A stretch of 64,000 nt of DNA, from the NCBI GenBank assembly GCA_008330645.1, contig VLTN01000058.1, positions 156,817 through 220,816 of the forward strand, given 5' to 3'. Of this stretch, positions 1-14,300 are shown piece after piece. The position numbers and the translations under genes are program-made. Each line of letters begins with the position of its first letter. Positions within the stretch are counted from its first letter, which is position 1. The notes under the pieces were generated by a model. The model was not told the origin of the DNA. It worked only from the letters and a program-made list of their open reading frames with translations, and did not search any database. The stretch is from Cafeteria roenbergensis. Taxonomy: Eukaryota; Sar; Bigyra; Bicosoecida; Cafeteriaceae.

Positions 1-63
1 CCCCGTCATCACCAGGCGGGCAGCCTCTGGCCAAGAGCACGCAGTGCGGGCTCCCACGGCTGA

Positions 64-1459
64 CTATGCTCTGGCCCGCTTTGGAGCACGGGTGGGGCCC
101 TGCTCGACAGCCGCAGCCTGCGCAGCACGCGCCCCTGCCAGCGCAGCAAACGACGCCACCGGGTCGGCGCGGCGGGGTGGTGCAAGCGCGGCCCCCGCCC
201 CCAGGCCCCTGAGGCCGCCGAACGAGCTGAGAGCGCTGCCCGGCTGCTCCCCCCGTGCAGCCACCACGAGGGCGGACCTCGAGTCACACCAGCTGGCTGG
301 CAGCACGACGCTGCCGCCTGCTCCACGGACCGCAGGGCGGGCGCGAGGCGCGTGCATTTCGAACTTGGGCCCGGTTGTTCCGTGGCCTGCCAGTGACGGA
401 CCGGCGTCGGCTCTGCCAGAGCCTTCGCTCAGTGCCGCGTGGCGGTCGAACATTGAGCCAGCGAGCGTCCGCCTCCGACCGGCGTCGCGCCCCGGACCGC
501 CCGCAGCTTCGTCGGCGGGCGTGCTGACGAGTGCCTCGCCGCTCGCCGCCCTGTCCGCGCCTATGCGCACCAGCTCCTGCCAGAGCGACCCGTGAGCGCT
601 GGACGAGAAGCGAAACCGCCCCGCAGCGGCAAGCAGCGCCGCCCACGCATCGGCCGACCGCCTGCTCGAAACCCCAAAGTCCACGAGCGCGGCATGCGCT
701 GCTGTGGCAGCTTCGGCAGCCTGCCGCAGCAAGGGGGGGCGCAGCATCGGTGCAGTTATCAGGTCCAGCAGCTCCCGGCCGTGCTCCGAAAACCGCCGCT
801 GCGCGGCTTCCCAGCCCTGCCAGTCGCTCTCAGCGTCACGCGCCTCGCGCAGCGCGAGCGAGGCGTCGCCTGGCACAGACGCGGCTCGAGCCCCTACCGC
901 GGCTCCGGAGCTGCTGCTCGTGGCCTGGCCGGACGCCGGCCCAGCGCCGCCCGCCTTGCGGGCCGACTTGTGCTGCTTCCGCACGTTCTGCTTGCGCGCC
1001 CGCCCCGCTGCGCCCTTGCGCTTCACGGGGGTGCCCGCGCTGCCCGCGGCCTGGCGCCGCTGGCTGGTCCCGTCGTCGCCGTCGCCATCGTCATCCTCCT
1101 CCTCCTCGTCATCATCTTCGTCATCCTCGTCCTCATCATCGTCCTCGTCGTCTTCGTCGTCCTCGTCGTCCTCGTCGAAGGGGTTGGAGCTTGGCCTCCC
1201 GCCACGACGGTGTCGGCCTGCTGCCCACTTTGCTGGGGCGCGCTCTGACATCTGCTCCGCGTCCTCGCCTTCGAGCCGGGCCGCCCTGGCCACAGCCTCG
1301 CGAGACGCAATGGCGGCCTTGCGGCGGGGCCGACGGCCAGGCCTGGCGCCTGGCACTTCCAGCGCAGGAACCGCTATACGATTGCTCTTGGAAGGCGGAG
1401 CGGCGACCAAGCCAACCTCGGCCGCACCGTTGCCCCCAGGGCCACTGCCAGCGCTTGCA

Positions 1460-1492
<33 letters not shown>

Positions 1493-1600
1493 TCGGATTC
1501 GCAAAGCCGTCTGCGCCTCCCCGGATCCGCCGCATCGTCAGCCTCCTCCTCGAAGCCACCCGCCGTATCCTTGAGCCCAGCTTCGCTCGGTGAGCCAGCC

Positions 1601-1632
<32 letters not shown>

Positions 1633-1641
1633 GCCGCCGCC

Positions 1642-1672
<31 letters not shown>

Positions 1673-3154
1673 GTGGCTGTGGTCTTGTCGTCTCTCTTCT
1701 TCCTGGCAGAGGGAGACTGTCTGCCAGCAGGCGAAGGCGCCAGCTGCTTGGAAGCTTTGGATCGACCCGCCTTGGGCGGAGCAGGAGCCTTGGACCGGTC
1801 GGCCCCGATCCGAACCCTCACCCATTCTGCATCCGCGTCCTCATCGTCATCCGTGCCCCTGCCGACACAGTCATCGCTGTCGCTGCTGCCGCCTTCGGCA
1901 CTGGCGGGATCCGCGCGGGACGGCCTCGTCGGGCCGGAGGACTTTGGTTGCAAGCTGGGCTCCGCACCGGCGCGGCGTGCGCGCTTCGCCCCACGGCGAG
2001 GCGCCGCATCGCCCCGCACTGGCCCGGTTTCGTCGGCCAGCAGACACGGCGGCCGGCACCAGGCGCCCGCCGCCGCCTGCGCTGGCTCCGTGGAAGGCGC
2101 GGTGCTCGCCGGCGTCCAGCCCAGTCCCAGGCCGGCCAGCGGCGGTCGAGCCAGCCCCCCCGCGGCCACCGCTCGAGTCGCGCGCTCAAGCTTGCAGGGC
2201 ATCGGGACCACGTCGCCGCCCGGCGCTGCAACGAGCACAAGCTCGCTTCCGTCACGGGGCAGCACGTGGCGCCCGGCTGCCCCGGACAGCGCTGCTGCAA
2301 GGGTGGCAACGGGCGCATGGGGGCTTGCGCATGCAGCAGCAGCATCGCAAGGCGCGCCGGCGGGGCCGTTGATGGGCCAGCCAGTGGAAGGAGGCGTCCG
2401 GGCGAAGGCAGAGAGTGCCGACGACACACAGCGTGCGCGCCAGCCGGCAACCGCAGTGGGGGCAGCGAACCGCCCCGCCTCGTCAAGGCAAGACATAGCC
2501 CCGGCAGAGGCAGCAAATGCGCGAGAAGTGGCCGGCCGAGCGACTCCGTGGACCGACACACCGTACTGCCGGAACGAGTCGCCAGCCACCGCGGCGAGCA
2601 CAGCCGTTCCCGGACCCCGGGCACTGACCGCCGATCCGCCCAGGGGGCAGCCGCCGCAGGCAGCCACGATGCGGCGCATGGCCTCAGTGAGGTCGGTGTG
2701 ATCGGCCAGCGGCCGGACAAGCGCGCTTGCCACGAGGGCTGGGGGCAGCGGCCACACCCGAGGGGAGAGCATGTCGGCAGCGAAGGCAGGTTTGGCAGGA
2801 GGGCCGGCCTCCGGCCCGGGGGGGCTCTGCCGCTGTTGATTGGAGGCCTCCTTGCCCCCCTCTCGCGCGGACGCGGCGGGGCCTGCTGCGCTGCCCGCAG
2901 TCGCGGCGGAGCGCTCACGCGTGCTCACGATGTACGCAGGCGTGACCCTGGTCGGTGTGTCGGCGGGCAGACCGGCACGGCTTTGCGACCCCGCGGTCGA
3001 CGAGTCACGGGTGGGTAGGGCCTGTCCCCCGCTCCCGTGCGGGCTGTGAGGCGGGGCAGGGGCGGCGCTCGCTACTACCCCGGCCCCAGCCAGTTCACCG
3101 GACGAGGCAGAGACTGACGGCAGGGCCAGCGGCCGCGGCCCCGCGCCGCCACCA

Positions 3155-3206
<52 letters not shown>

Positions 3207-4965
3207 TGCTGCTGCTGCTGCTGCTGTCTGGGCTGGCGCTCGCTCCGCCCCCCTCCCCAGCCTCCCTGCCGCTGGGTGCCTCGGAGCGGCTCGGTCCCGC
3301 TTCGATCGCCCCGGGGGGCTGCGCTGCCGACACCGGCTCTGCTCCGGGAGGCGGTGACCCCATCCTGATTCGCACAATGAGGCCGCAGGGCGCCACTGGG
3401 CTGGAAGACGCGCCGCGCCGGAGGGGCAGGACGATGCGTTGCGTTCGACGCTTAGTCGCCGCCGCTGCGGCGGCCAGGTGGCCGTTGAGGGTGTCAAAGT
3501 GCCAGAGGCAGCGTAGCGAGCCGTCCGCCAGCCGGGCCACTGACACGTCCTGCGGCGCGGAGCTGAGCCCAGCGCGACGGCGCAGCCCCAGCACTGCGCA
3601 GGCAGCTGAGGCGTGGCCGCGGACGCCCTCGCGCTCCACGCGGCGCGCGACGACCAGCCCAGCCGCGGCCGGGGCGGCTGCCTCAGGGTTGACGAGGCAC
3701 GCAGGTCGCGCTTCTCGGGCCAGCGGCAGGGCGGCGAACGGGGCGTCTGGGTCCAGCGTCGAGGACGGCTCCATCTCCGTGGAGCCCGACACCCACAGGC
3801 GCAGGCGCGGCAGGAGGAGGGCCATGTACTGGGCCGCCGGCGGGGACGAAGAGGCGTCCTCGGGCGACGAGGGCGTCAGCACCAGCGGCAGCGCTGAGAG
3901 CAGACTGTCGGTGGCAGCCGCCGCCTGAGCGATGTGGCTGAGGGCGCCCTCGACAGAGCCGGCGGCCGCAACAGCCGGCAGGGGCACACTCGCGCCACCG
4001 TCGCGGGCCGGCACCGGACCCACCAAGTACGGGGTGGAGGGGTCGCCCAGCGGCCGCGCCTCCCGCCGGCCCAGCGTTGCGACGGCCTCGGACGCGGCGA
4101 CGGCCCCCCGCGCCGCCGCATCGAGGCTCAGCGGCGAGAGGGTGAGCGGGGTCGCTGCCGAGGACCGCACCGCCGGGCCGACGTACGCCCACGGGGCTAG
4201 CATCGCCATCAGGTCCTGAGCGGCGAGCTCCAGGAGGTGGCGCGGGACCCCCCACAGCGCCACTCCGCCCACTGCGCCTGAGAGGGGGCGCCTGGCGCCC
4301 ACGAGCCGCAAAGGGGACTCGACCACGTCGTGGTTGGGCCCTGCAAAGCCCACGTGCGGGTGGGTCCCGAGCGAGGTGACGTCAGCGCTGGCATCGGGCG
4401 CCTCCGCCACCAGCACGTGCAGCGAGGCGCGGGCCACGATGGAGCCTGCCGCCCCACAGTCAACGCCCTCGAGCGTGGCACAGCCCGGGTCAATGTCTCC
4501 AGCTGCCACCACGGCTATGACGCGCTTGCGCCTTGGGGACGCGGCCCAAGCATCCAGCGTCTCGGCTGTGATTGGGCTGGCCGGGAGCTCGGCCCACGCC
4601 CCCTCCCCCCGCCGCCAGTCGTGCACGGCTTGCCCCCGCTCGGCCAAAGAAGCGCCGCTGCTCGGGCTGAGTGGGGTGGCCGAAATTGGCGCAGGTGACT
4701 CCGCGACTGCACTGCTGCTGCTGCTGCTGCTGCTGCTGCTTCCGCCGCTGCTGCTTCCCCCACAGCCCGCAAGCGCAGCCTCCTCCACGATGACAGGGTG
4801 CGTTTGCGACTCTGGCGCAAGCATCCAGCCGAGCCTTAGAGCGCGGAGCGCCGCAGCTCGCGCGCATGCCGCGAGCGGCGGAACCGGGTGCTCGCCGTCC
4901 TCTTCCTCGTCCCGCGGCTGCCACAGGGGCGAAATGACAAACGTCACCGACGTGCTGCCCGCCAT
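64..4965 (-). CDS. Large unrecognised protein with acidic, Ser and Gly tracts (1633 aa)
   Basis: I do not recognise the family. A single uninterrupted frame runs to a TAG at 64-66. It could start at 5142, but the first 59 codons there are Arg-rich and look like translated leader, so I prefer the ATG at 4965 (MAGSTSVTFVISPL). More ordered blocks lie near 3700-4600 and 2000-2700 and in the C-terminal 600 nt. They are separated by homopolymeric inserts: Ser near 4707-4745, Ser then Gly near 3155-3225, Ser then Gly near 1598-1670, Ala near 1459-1491, and an Asp/Glu block at about 1078-1180. The acidic block plus Lys/Arg-rich stretches suggests a nuclear protein, which is inference only. No intron is evident. 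The downstream neighbour on this strand lies outside the window. Confidence 0.6.
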
Positions 4966-5870
4966 CTCGCCGTCCTGGGCCGCCCGCTCGCCCCCGGCAG
5001 CGCGGCCAGCCCGGCAGAATGGCGGGCACCGCCGGCCCCATGGCCGCGGCAGAGCCCTGCGATCGGCGACGGCTCTGTGGCTGTGACGGCTCGCACTCCT
5101 TCCCCATCCGGAGGAGTCCCGCGGCGACCAGCGCGCCTCCACGCGGCGCGTCCCCGCGCCCAGCCGGCGGGCGGTGCCCTCTAAGTGACGGGTGACTGGC
5201 GCCTGCGCCTCGCCGAAGCCGAACCTTGCGCGGCGAGGCTGCCGGACATGGATCAGGGGACCGAAAGTGTGAGACTGCGCCAGTGCCCTGGCACCATTGG
5301 CCTTCCCCAGCTAGCGCATGAGCAGTGATGGCTTAATCTTTGAGAACCAAGCTTCGCCCCTCCGGGGGCTTGAGGCGCTGCGGACAATTTCTTTGCTGAG
5401 CTCATGCCCTGCTGGCTGCGCGGTCCCCAAGTCCGCCCCCTCCCCGACTCCCGCCACGCCCCGGCCGCTTGGCTTCGGGCGGGCGCTGGTAGCGCCCCGG
5501 GCCTGTGACGATTATACTGTTGCTGAAATCGGTATTGGCCAGGCCAGTCCTTACAGACGGCCTTAGCCAGCTGACGATTAACACTTTGCCGACGGCCCGG
5601 CAAGCACCCTTGCGCTGGTCCAGCCGCCGGCCTTGAAGCCTCAGCGCGCTGCCACCCCTGTTTGCTGCCTGTTGACTTGCGCTTTCCCCGTCCCCGCAGC
5701 GCGTCTTGGACCGTCTCGTTCTTCTGGCCACCGTGTGATTTCCACACGGCCACGACACAACGCTGTGCTGCACTCTCACTCAACCAACAATGCACGCGCG
5801 CCGCCGCGTGCGCACTCGCTACTCGAAACGCGATTGGGCACGAAAGCGGACACACAAACACGCCGACAGC
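4966..5870. other. Intergenic region: 3' flank of the PHD gene and promoter of the 64-4965 gene
   Basis: This stretch lies between two minus-strand genes. It is less GC-rich than the flanking coding sequence, especially 5300-5870. I see no convincing exon, RNA gene or repeat. The part next to 4965 should hold the leader and promoter of the unrecognised gene. Confidence 0.5.
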
Positions 5871-8800
5871 TCACGCGTTGCGCCGGTCCGATGCAGTGCT
5901 CGAGTCGAACGGCTTCCCTGTCTCCGGGTGGAAAGGTGGCGGCCCGCTGGCCTGCCGCTCCCACCACACCCACGACCGAGCGAGGTCCGTCATCTCCCAC
6001 TCCCCGTCTGCGTAAAGCACCCTGTAGCGCCCTGAAGACGGGTCGAACCCGGTCACGGTCCCGCGGAACCAGCTGGCTTCGCCCTCCCAGTAGACCCACA
6101 CCACTGCCCGCTGCGTCGCAGGGCACTGTGCCGCCAGACAGGACGGGCACAGCCACGGCTTGTGCCACAGCCCCTGGTCGTCCACCACGCCCTTGAGGAA
6201 CTCCGGCCGCCGTCCGGCGACGTCGACGGGGTGCTCCTCGCCGGGCACGGCCGCCGTCCGCAAGCCGGGGCGCTCCCCGCCTCGCTTGGCGATGGGAACA
6301 GTACTCTCCGCGGCCTCTTCCGCCGCCTTGTATGGTCCGTAGGCGTGCGGGAGGGGGCGCGGCATCTCGGGCTCAAGCCTCCGATTCGCGTGCACTGTGT
6401 CGCACCCGAAGCAGCGGCAGTCGAACAGCCCGACCACGGCAGCGTCCGAGGGAGCGCCACGCGCCCGGTCAGCAAGCTCTGGCGCAGCGGGCCCCACGGC
6501 CGAGCGGCTGCCGACTGGGCCGCCCCGCCGAGAGCCTCCTCGGGACCGCGTGCTGCTCGTCGAGGGCCCGCCGGAGGCGGCAGATGCCGCGGACCCTCCC
6601 GAGCTGGACACCTTTGCCGCCTCTGCCGCTCGCCCCAGCGCCCTGCTGATGACCAGGGCGTCGTGCCAGACGCTCGAGCCCTTGGCGAAGAAGGCCCGCG
6701 CGTTGCGCAGCATCGACTGCATGTCGGACACGCACTCGTCGACGGACTCGTAGAGCTGCCGCTGCACGCGGCGCCGCACCTCGTCCAAGCAGAGCGGCAC
6801 CGGAGTCTGCTCCAGGAAGGGAGTCCCCATCGGCGGGAGGGACGCGAACGTCGCGCTGGGGTCAGGGATGGTGGCGGCTGCCTGCGCGGTGGTGGCAGCG
6901 CTTCCTCCCTCCGCCTGAGCCTTGCCGAACGCCGCCACCTCGATGTACGGGCGCGCTGGCAGGTACCCTCCACGGTGGAGGAAGGCCTCGTCGATGGACG
7001 TGGACATGGCCGCGAGCCTGCCCACGGAGCGCGCCTCCCGCACAGCCTCGAACACGGCGCTGAGGCGGGCGTCCAGCTGCAGGCGGGCGGCGGAGTTGTC
7101 CAGCCGGATCGGGCAGGTGGGGTCAGACACGTCCTCGATCACAGGCGGGCACAACGGCTTTCCGTTTCCGGCCGCCAGCGAGGCCAGCTCGTGGCGGGCG
7201 ACGCCGCGCTCGGCCACGAACCCGTCGCTGGGGAAACGATGCCGCGATGCAAAGAAACCGGCCCCCGCGGCGGCCTCCACCGCCACCTCCAGGGGGTCCC
7301 GTGAGTCCATGGCGGCGGGCCCGCACATCTCGGCGAAGAGGGGGGCTGGCGTGAAGGTCGGGAAGGATACGGAGTCGGCCCCGTGCGGGGCAAGCGCGGG
7401 CCAGTGAAGGGATGGAGGGCGCCTGCCGGCCGTGGATGCGGCGAGCAGAGCCTCAGCACCCGCCGCGCGAGCGTGGCCGTCGCCGGCGGAAGCCGCGCTT
7501 GCAGCAGAAGCAGCCGCGGCTCGCGCCGCGCGGGCCCGATGCGCGTGAGACGTGCGCAGCGACAGCTCCTTGAACACCACTCCGAGTGCGTCGTCGGCCC
7601 GCCGGGCGAAGCGGGAGGAGGAGGGGGCTGGCGGCAGGAGCACGGCCGGTGCCATCCAGGGCGGAAAACCCAGCAATTCAGGGGCGCCCGACCCTCGTGC
7701 CGGCGCGCCCCGGGGCACTGCAGCGGCATGCGGTCCGGACACGGAGGGCGCAGCGGAGGACGAGGGTGTCCCCATGGCGAGGGGGGCGAGTCGGGAGGAG
7801 TGAGCGCCAGTCGAAGGGCGCGGCGTCGCCAGCTGCTGCGTCAGCTCTGCCCGGGCCGGCGCGCGACCGGGCTGCCCCTGGTGGCCAGGGAAGGAGCCGC
7901 GCGCCTGCCCATGCTGGGCGTAAGAGGACGGCGGAAAGGCCATGGGACTGGAGCTCCCTGGGCGAGCAACCACGCCCGGCACGCCGAGGCTGGCGCTGCT
8001 GCGGCCGCTGCTCGGGTTGCTCAGCAAAGCAGGGTCGGGCCCTGGCGAAGCCGGGAAGAGCCCCCCAGCAGACCTTGCCGGGGCAGCGGCAGGCGAGGAC
8101 CCGGGCCACGGGAGGGCGGAGGCATCAAGCGCCCCGCCCATGGGCGGGTCGGCGCCGTCGCCCGGGCGGGGGCGCTTCGGCGCCGAGGGGCGAGGTTTGT
8201 GCGAGAGCATGCTCAACGTCACGCCGCTGGCTGGCCGCTGCGCCGGGACCAGCGAGCCGGGCCACATGGGCGAGGGGCCGGAGGATGACGTCGACGAGGG
8301 GGGAAGGCCCTGGCGCCCGCCGTGCTGCGCGGCGGCGCCAGAGAGGCCAGCGCTGTGCGAAGCCATCGCGGGAGGCGCGTCCGGGGCCGCCATCAGAACG
8401 TCCGACCCGTCACTAAACGCCGAGCTGGGACGCGACTCATCGAGAAGCCGCGGTTCCGGCACGGATCCCAGCTGCTGCGCTGGTGAGAAGCTGTTTGCGG
8501 CGTGGCGGGCCGTGCTTCTAGCGCCGGACGCGGCAGCGGCGGCGGCGGCGGCGGCGACCTCTTGCTTGATGACCTGGGCAGCCGCCTTCTCCGCCGCAGC
8601 GACGGTGAACACCGCGGTGCTGAGCCCCACCGGGGCAGCCGCAGCAGCAGAGGCGGCGGCGGAGCCCTTGCCATCTGCCTGCGTCGCCCCCGCAGCGCGC
8701 AGCGCCGCTGCCCGAGCCGACCTCGCCGCTGCGCCCACCAGCTGCCGCGGCCCGCGGGGCACGGTCTTGCCCTTGGCCCTGGCAGTGAGGGCAGCTGGCC

Positions 8801-11268
8801 ACGCCGGGTCAGGCCCGCTGGTCTTGCCCGCCCCGTCCGAGGGAGGAGGGCGCGCAACAGTCGCAGGCGTGGCTACCACGTACCCTGCGCCAGCCGCGCC
8901 CCGCGCCATGAGGCGCGCTCGCTTTGCGGTCGGCTGGGCGGGCGTCACACCTTGACCGGGGTCGAGCGCCGCCACCGCCGGAGCTGCCGCTTGGGGGGCT
9001 CGTTCGGCCGGGGCATGCCGCAGCAAGCCCTTGCCGCCCGGGCGCGCAGCCCCGGCCTGACGCGGCGGGACCGGGATCCCGGAGAGGCCCCGAGAGGGGG
9101 CGCTGCACTGAATCCGCGCCAGGAGCGCGTCCATGCTGGGGTTGCGTGCGCGCCGGAGCGCCGCGGCTGGCACCCGCGCCACGCACCGGATTTCACCCAC
9201 AGCCGACGCGTCCCCGGCGTCCAGGCGCTGCCCGAAGAACACCGCGGCGTCTGCAACCAGCGCTTCGCGCTTCAGCGCTTCCCTCCTGGTGAGGGCGTTG
9301 AGCAAGCTCGAGGCCAGGCCCAGCCGATGCCGCACCGTGGCCAGGGCAACCAGCTCGGGGGAGCGCCGGCCTGCCCACCGCAGCTGCGCCTGGTTCGGCA
9401 GGCGGAACCGCCGGCGACTGTCTGCGCTGAAGAGGCCAATCCAGGCCGACCCGCCAGTGGTGGCGCTGCCCGGGGATGCGCCAGGCGCCGTCCGAGGGCT
9501 GGGCGAGTCCCTGCCGCGCTTGCCTCTGTTCCGCCGCGGGTCCTTCGCGTCCGGAGTTGCCAGCGCCGTGTAGCGGGCGCACTCTGCCTCGGCGTTGAAG
9601 CGGCTCAAGGCGCGAGAGAGGTGCCTGTGGCGCAGGCGGAGGGCCCTCTGGAAGCGCGCCGAGCGGCCTCCGGAAGCAACGTCCCCTCGCCTGGCGGGGC
9701 GGCGCGCAACGACCGGCGGGACCTCGCCGTGGGCGGCTGCAATCACCACGTCCACGGACACTCCTCCCGCTCCGAAGACGAAGGTTTGCAGCGACGCCCC
9801 GGACTCGCTTTCGGGTTGCTCTGCCGCGGGGAACGAGGCGATCGCACGCGCCCGTGGGTCTGCAACGGCTCCCGACACCCAGCAAGCCTGCGGCGCGACT
9901 TGCACAAGCGCTTCCCTGCTCAGTCCCCCCGGGGCCGAAATGGTCAGCCCGCCAGAGCGCGATTGCTCTGGGGCGGGAACGCTCCCCGGCCCGGCACTGG
10001 CTTGCAGTTGCGCGCACTCCGCCGCCGCAAGCGTGCCCGCCAGCGCCTCCCGGGCTGCCTTTCCCGGGAGAGCTCGCACGTACCAGCCGGCGAGCCAGGC
10101 GCACATGGGATGCACCGCGAGGCGGGAGCGCTCCACCCTGGAGGCCACGCGGCTGCCGCTGGTCCTGCCGCACACCGCGCACGGGGCAGCCTCCGAGGCC
10201 AGCTCCGACACGGGCCGCAGGCGGTAGCCCATCGGCGGGAACTTGGGCGGCGGGTCGGCGTATGCGGGCACCGCCGGGGCGGAGGACAGCCAGGCCCTGC
10301 TCGACGCCTCGCAGTGCGTCTCCGCCTCGACGGGCCAGGGCTGGCAGGCGGGTTCAGTCGAGGCGGCGTCGCCGTCCTCGTCGTCGTCGCCGCGCAGTGA
10401 TGACGCCTTCGGTGGGCGAAACACTGCCGACGCCTGCACTCCCGTGGGGAGGGGGGCGGCCGCGCCTCCCTCCAGCCGGCCGGAGCCCAGCGACTCGGGG
10501 CGCGGGCGGCTCGACGCCGCGAACGGGGGGAGAAGCAGGCCCCTCCTGCGCTCTCGGGTGGCAGAGCGAAGCATGTCGCCAAGCCGAGCAGCGCTGGCAC
10601 CCTGCGTGGCGGACGAGCCAGCCGAGAGCGTGAACCGGATGCGGGTCGCGCCCACTGCCCAGGCCCCCGTCTGGCGAAGCAGCAGGTCGGCATCCCTGTC
10701 GGGCGCGCCCCTCGCCACGGTGAGAGTGGCGGGGGTGCGAGACGGCGGGGGCATCGCCACCGGGACTGAGCCGCCGCTGGCCTGGGAGGCCGAACGCGCA
10801 GCCGCAGCGCCAGCCCGCATGGCAGCGTGGCGGGCCCGAGCGGCGTCAATGTCGGCGGCGACTGCGGCCGGCACCACGAAGTCGACTCGCAAGGCCGGGG
10901 TCGTCCCGCCCGCGGCCTGCCCAGCTCCGGCCTTGGGTCCAACAGACGGTGGGAGGAGCGCGGGGTATCCGGCCGCCAGCGACGCGGCGGGGTCGAACCG
11001 CGGATCGGACACGCGTCGAGGGGACTCCAAGAACGCCGATATGGGGGGATGGGGGTACGGCACGAGGTCCCTGGCCAGACGAGGGCCCACGCTCGCACTG
11101 GGCGACGCGCCGGGCACTGGGGCGGACCGAGACGCGACCAGAGCTGCAGCGAGGGATGCGGCAGACGACTTCGCACTGCCGTCGGCAGCAGGAGCTGGTG
11201 CCGCCGCGCCTGAGTGCGGAGCAGGTGCAGAGCTGGTGCCAGCAGACAAAGCTGATGACGAGGACGAA

Positions 11269-11302
<34 letters not shown>

Positions 11303-14300
11303 GGGACGGGGACGAGAGGTGTGCGGAAAGACCCGAGCTCACGACCGCCGCCGGCTGTGCGGCACTGCTCACTCGTTCCGGTGCCGAGACCGCCCGGGCC
11401 ACGGGCGCGTCATGCAGCAGCTTGAGGCGCCCAGGACCAGCCGGACTTGCCTGCCCGTCTGCGCCACCCGCGGCGGCGCTGCCCTGTCCGAGCATGCGGT
11501 TTCGCAGGTAGTCGTCCTCGCTGTCCACCTCGTCGGCGGCTGACGGACCCATCTCCAGCACCTCGCCACCCTCCGGCTTGGCGACCACCCGGACGGCGGC
11601 CTTGCCGCCCGCGGACATCTTGAGGGAGGCCAGCCCCGGCGCCGGCTCGCGCAGCGCAGCGAGAATCTTTTTGCTCAGGGCGTCGGCCTTGCCTTCAAGC
11701 TCTGCCCGCTCGGCCGCCGCTACGGCACCGAGGAGCCTCCCCAGGCTCGCGGGCCCGCTCTGGCCCTTGCCAAGCCGCAACAGGGCTCGGAGCTGAGCGT
11801 CCGATGCCACAGACGCGAGCGACGCTTCGCGGGCGGACGCGGGGCTGAGGGCCACGCCGCGCATGCGGTGGGCGTCTCCGATCCAGGTTCCAGGGGTGAG
11901 GACGACGCAGAGGACGTGGACCCAGGCGTGGCCCGAGGCTGCCGAGCGGATCAGCGCCCCGCCGCGCACGCCGCAGAGACCGCAGGCCGCCTGGATCTCC
12001 GCCCGGGCGAGGGCTGTGCGGACCGGGCCGGAGAGGTAGGGCGAGAAGGAGGTGCCCCCAGCGGCCTCCTCCAGGCGCCGCATGCTGCGGCAAGGCTGGC
12101 AGAGCCACTCGGACGACGCAAGCTCCTCCGCGGTCACGCCGTAGCAGCGGGCGTGGACGGCAATGTTGCACCTGTCGCAGTAGGCAATGGGGTCCGCCTC
12201 GTCGCTCAGAGCGTCGAAGCAGACCCCGCACAGCCCCTCGTCCTCCGCCGAGGCCGCGGACTCCGCGTCGTCCTCCTTCCCATCGGAGGCGAGGGCGTCG
12301 GCCGCAGGCGCGTCTCCGTGGCACGCCGAGTGGCCGACCGGGGGTGCGGCCCCGTTCGACAGCGCGTGGGGCGGGCGCTTGCCGGCCACGCCGCGCGACG
12401 GGGCGGCCTTGCTGTCCCGGGGCAGGGCAGGCAACGGGCCGCCTGCCACTGCCATGGCCAGCAAGCCCTTGGCTGAATCGGGCATTGGGGGCGCTGGCGG
12501 TTCGTTTCCGCTCCCAGGCTTGTGTCGCCCTGCCGTGGGAACAACCCAGGACGGCGGAAGGGGCTTGTGCTTGGGCTTGTGAAAGCCCAGCGCGCGGTCC
12601 CGCAAGCCGCGGCGCAGAGCCGACCTGATCCGCCGGCCGGCCTCGCCCCGGGCGTACTCAGCCTCCACCAGCGCCTCCCACGCCCTGTCGCGAATTGTGC
12701 TCCGGCGGAACCCGTCCTCGTCTCGCGGCGCCTCCTCGACGACACCACACCCGCAGGTAGCAGCCACTGCCAGGCTGCCGGGCGCCGCCGCAGCCTCGGC
12801 CGCGCGCCGTGCCATCAGGCTGACGTCACTGGCCCGCTCGGGCAACGCGCCGTCCGACGCAGTCCAGTCGTCCGCCACAGGCCAGCTGGTGCTGTCGGCG
12901 GCGTACACCCACTCCTTCGAAGCCTCCACCTTGGCCAGCAGCCCCGACACGAGCGACTCCGTCTGACGCTCGCGCTCCCTGAGCCGGGCCTGCGCCGCGG
13001 CCAGCTCCAGCCGGACCGACTGCTCGTCCTGGCAGAGCTCTCCAGCCCGGGCCAGCCACGGCAGTTCCCCTCTCAGGGAGGGGTGGTGCATGTCCGTTGC
13101 CATGGCTCCCTCGGGCGGCTCGCCGTCCTCCAGCGGCGGGTCTCCGTTCGGAGGCCGCCCGGCCACGCAGCCCGTGACCGCAACGGCAACGTCCTGCTCC
13201 CCGTCGAGCGGCTGCCACGCCAGTGCCGCCCCGGTCGCCTCGTCCACGTCCACGAGAGCCTTGCGGCCACGCCGCTGGATCAGCACGCGGAGGGAGCCCG
13301 GCGCCGGCCCGGCAGAGCCGGCCTTCACCGCGGCCGGGTCTGCGTAGGCGAGCGGCAGGCGCCTGGCGGCCCCACAGTGCGCGGCCAGGCTGTCCACGTC
13401 CCCTGCGTGGGCGGGGCGCGTCCCCTCCGGCGCGTCTCCGGCCTGCCCAAACTCCGCCCTGCTTGCGAAGCGCTCCATGGCCTGCTGCAGCCTCGCGCTT
13501 CGGCCTGTGAGACCGCGGGGGCTCTCCGGCGGCGGCGTGCTCGGCCGGCGCAGCAAGGCGCCGTCGCCGCCTCCCGCGGGCGTCGCCTCGGTCTCCGCCA
13601 CGAAGGCTGCCTTGAGCGCCAGCGGCAGGCAGCTTCCGTCGTCGGCCTGGGACCGCACGTCCCGCGTGCACCACCAGTTGTCTGCGTCGTCCTCCTCGGC
13701 CCAGTCGCCGTCAGTCACGAAACCGAAGGGGGCTGCGCAGGCCGCTGTGGCCGACGCGCTGAGACCCCTGCGTTCGTGCTCTCCGCGCGACGAGCCGGCC
13801 TCGTCCGGCGACGCTTGGAACAGTCTCCTTCGCTTCGCCTCCAGGGCGGCCCCCAGTCCAGCAGCTCCCGAAGCAGGCAGTGGGGCGCCGGTCCTGGCGT
13901 CGTCGGCCGCAGCAGCTCCCACGGCGCGGGCGTGCGGGGCCGCCGAAGCTTCGGCGGAGCTGCCGCTATGAGAGGCCCTCCCTCCAGTGGCCGGCGCTGA
14001 GCGCGACGCGGACCACGGCGAGCCGGCGGCCGCGAGAGCCACCGACGGCTGGCCCCGGCGAGCCGTCTCGCCGCCCATCCGGCAGACGTCGCTCAGCACC
14101 GGAGCTCCGACACCTGCGGCCTCGAGCATGGCGGCGCTGCCAAGCGCTTCCTCCGGCTCCCACGCCCGGGTGAACCGGTTGCCAGTCCCAGTCATCCAGA
14201 AGGGCAGCGCCTTGCGCGACCCCGCCGTGGAGTTCCCGGGCCACGGGACCGACGCCGCGGAGGTGGCGCTCTGGCGAAGCTCGGCCTGGCCGCTGGCTTC

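Noticed and set aside
4966-5142. Upstream start MEARWSPRDSS for the 64-4965 gene
   Set aside because: The extra 59 codons are Arg/Ser-rich with no pattern, and a more protein-like start follows at 4965. The longer form cannot be excluded.
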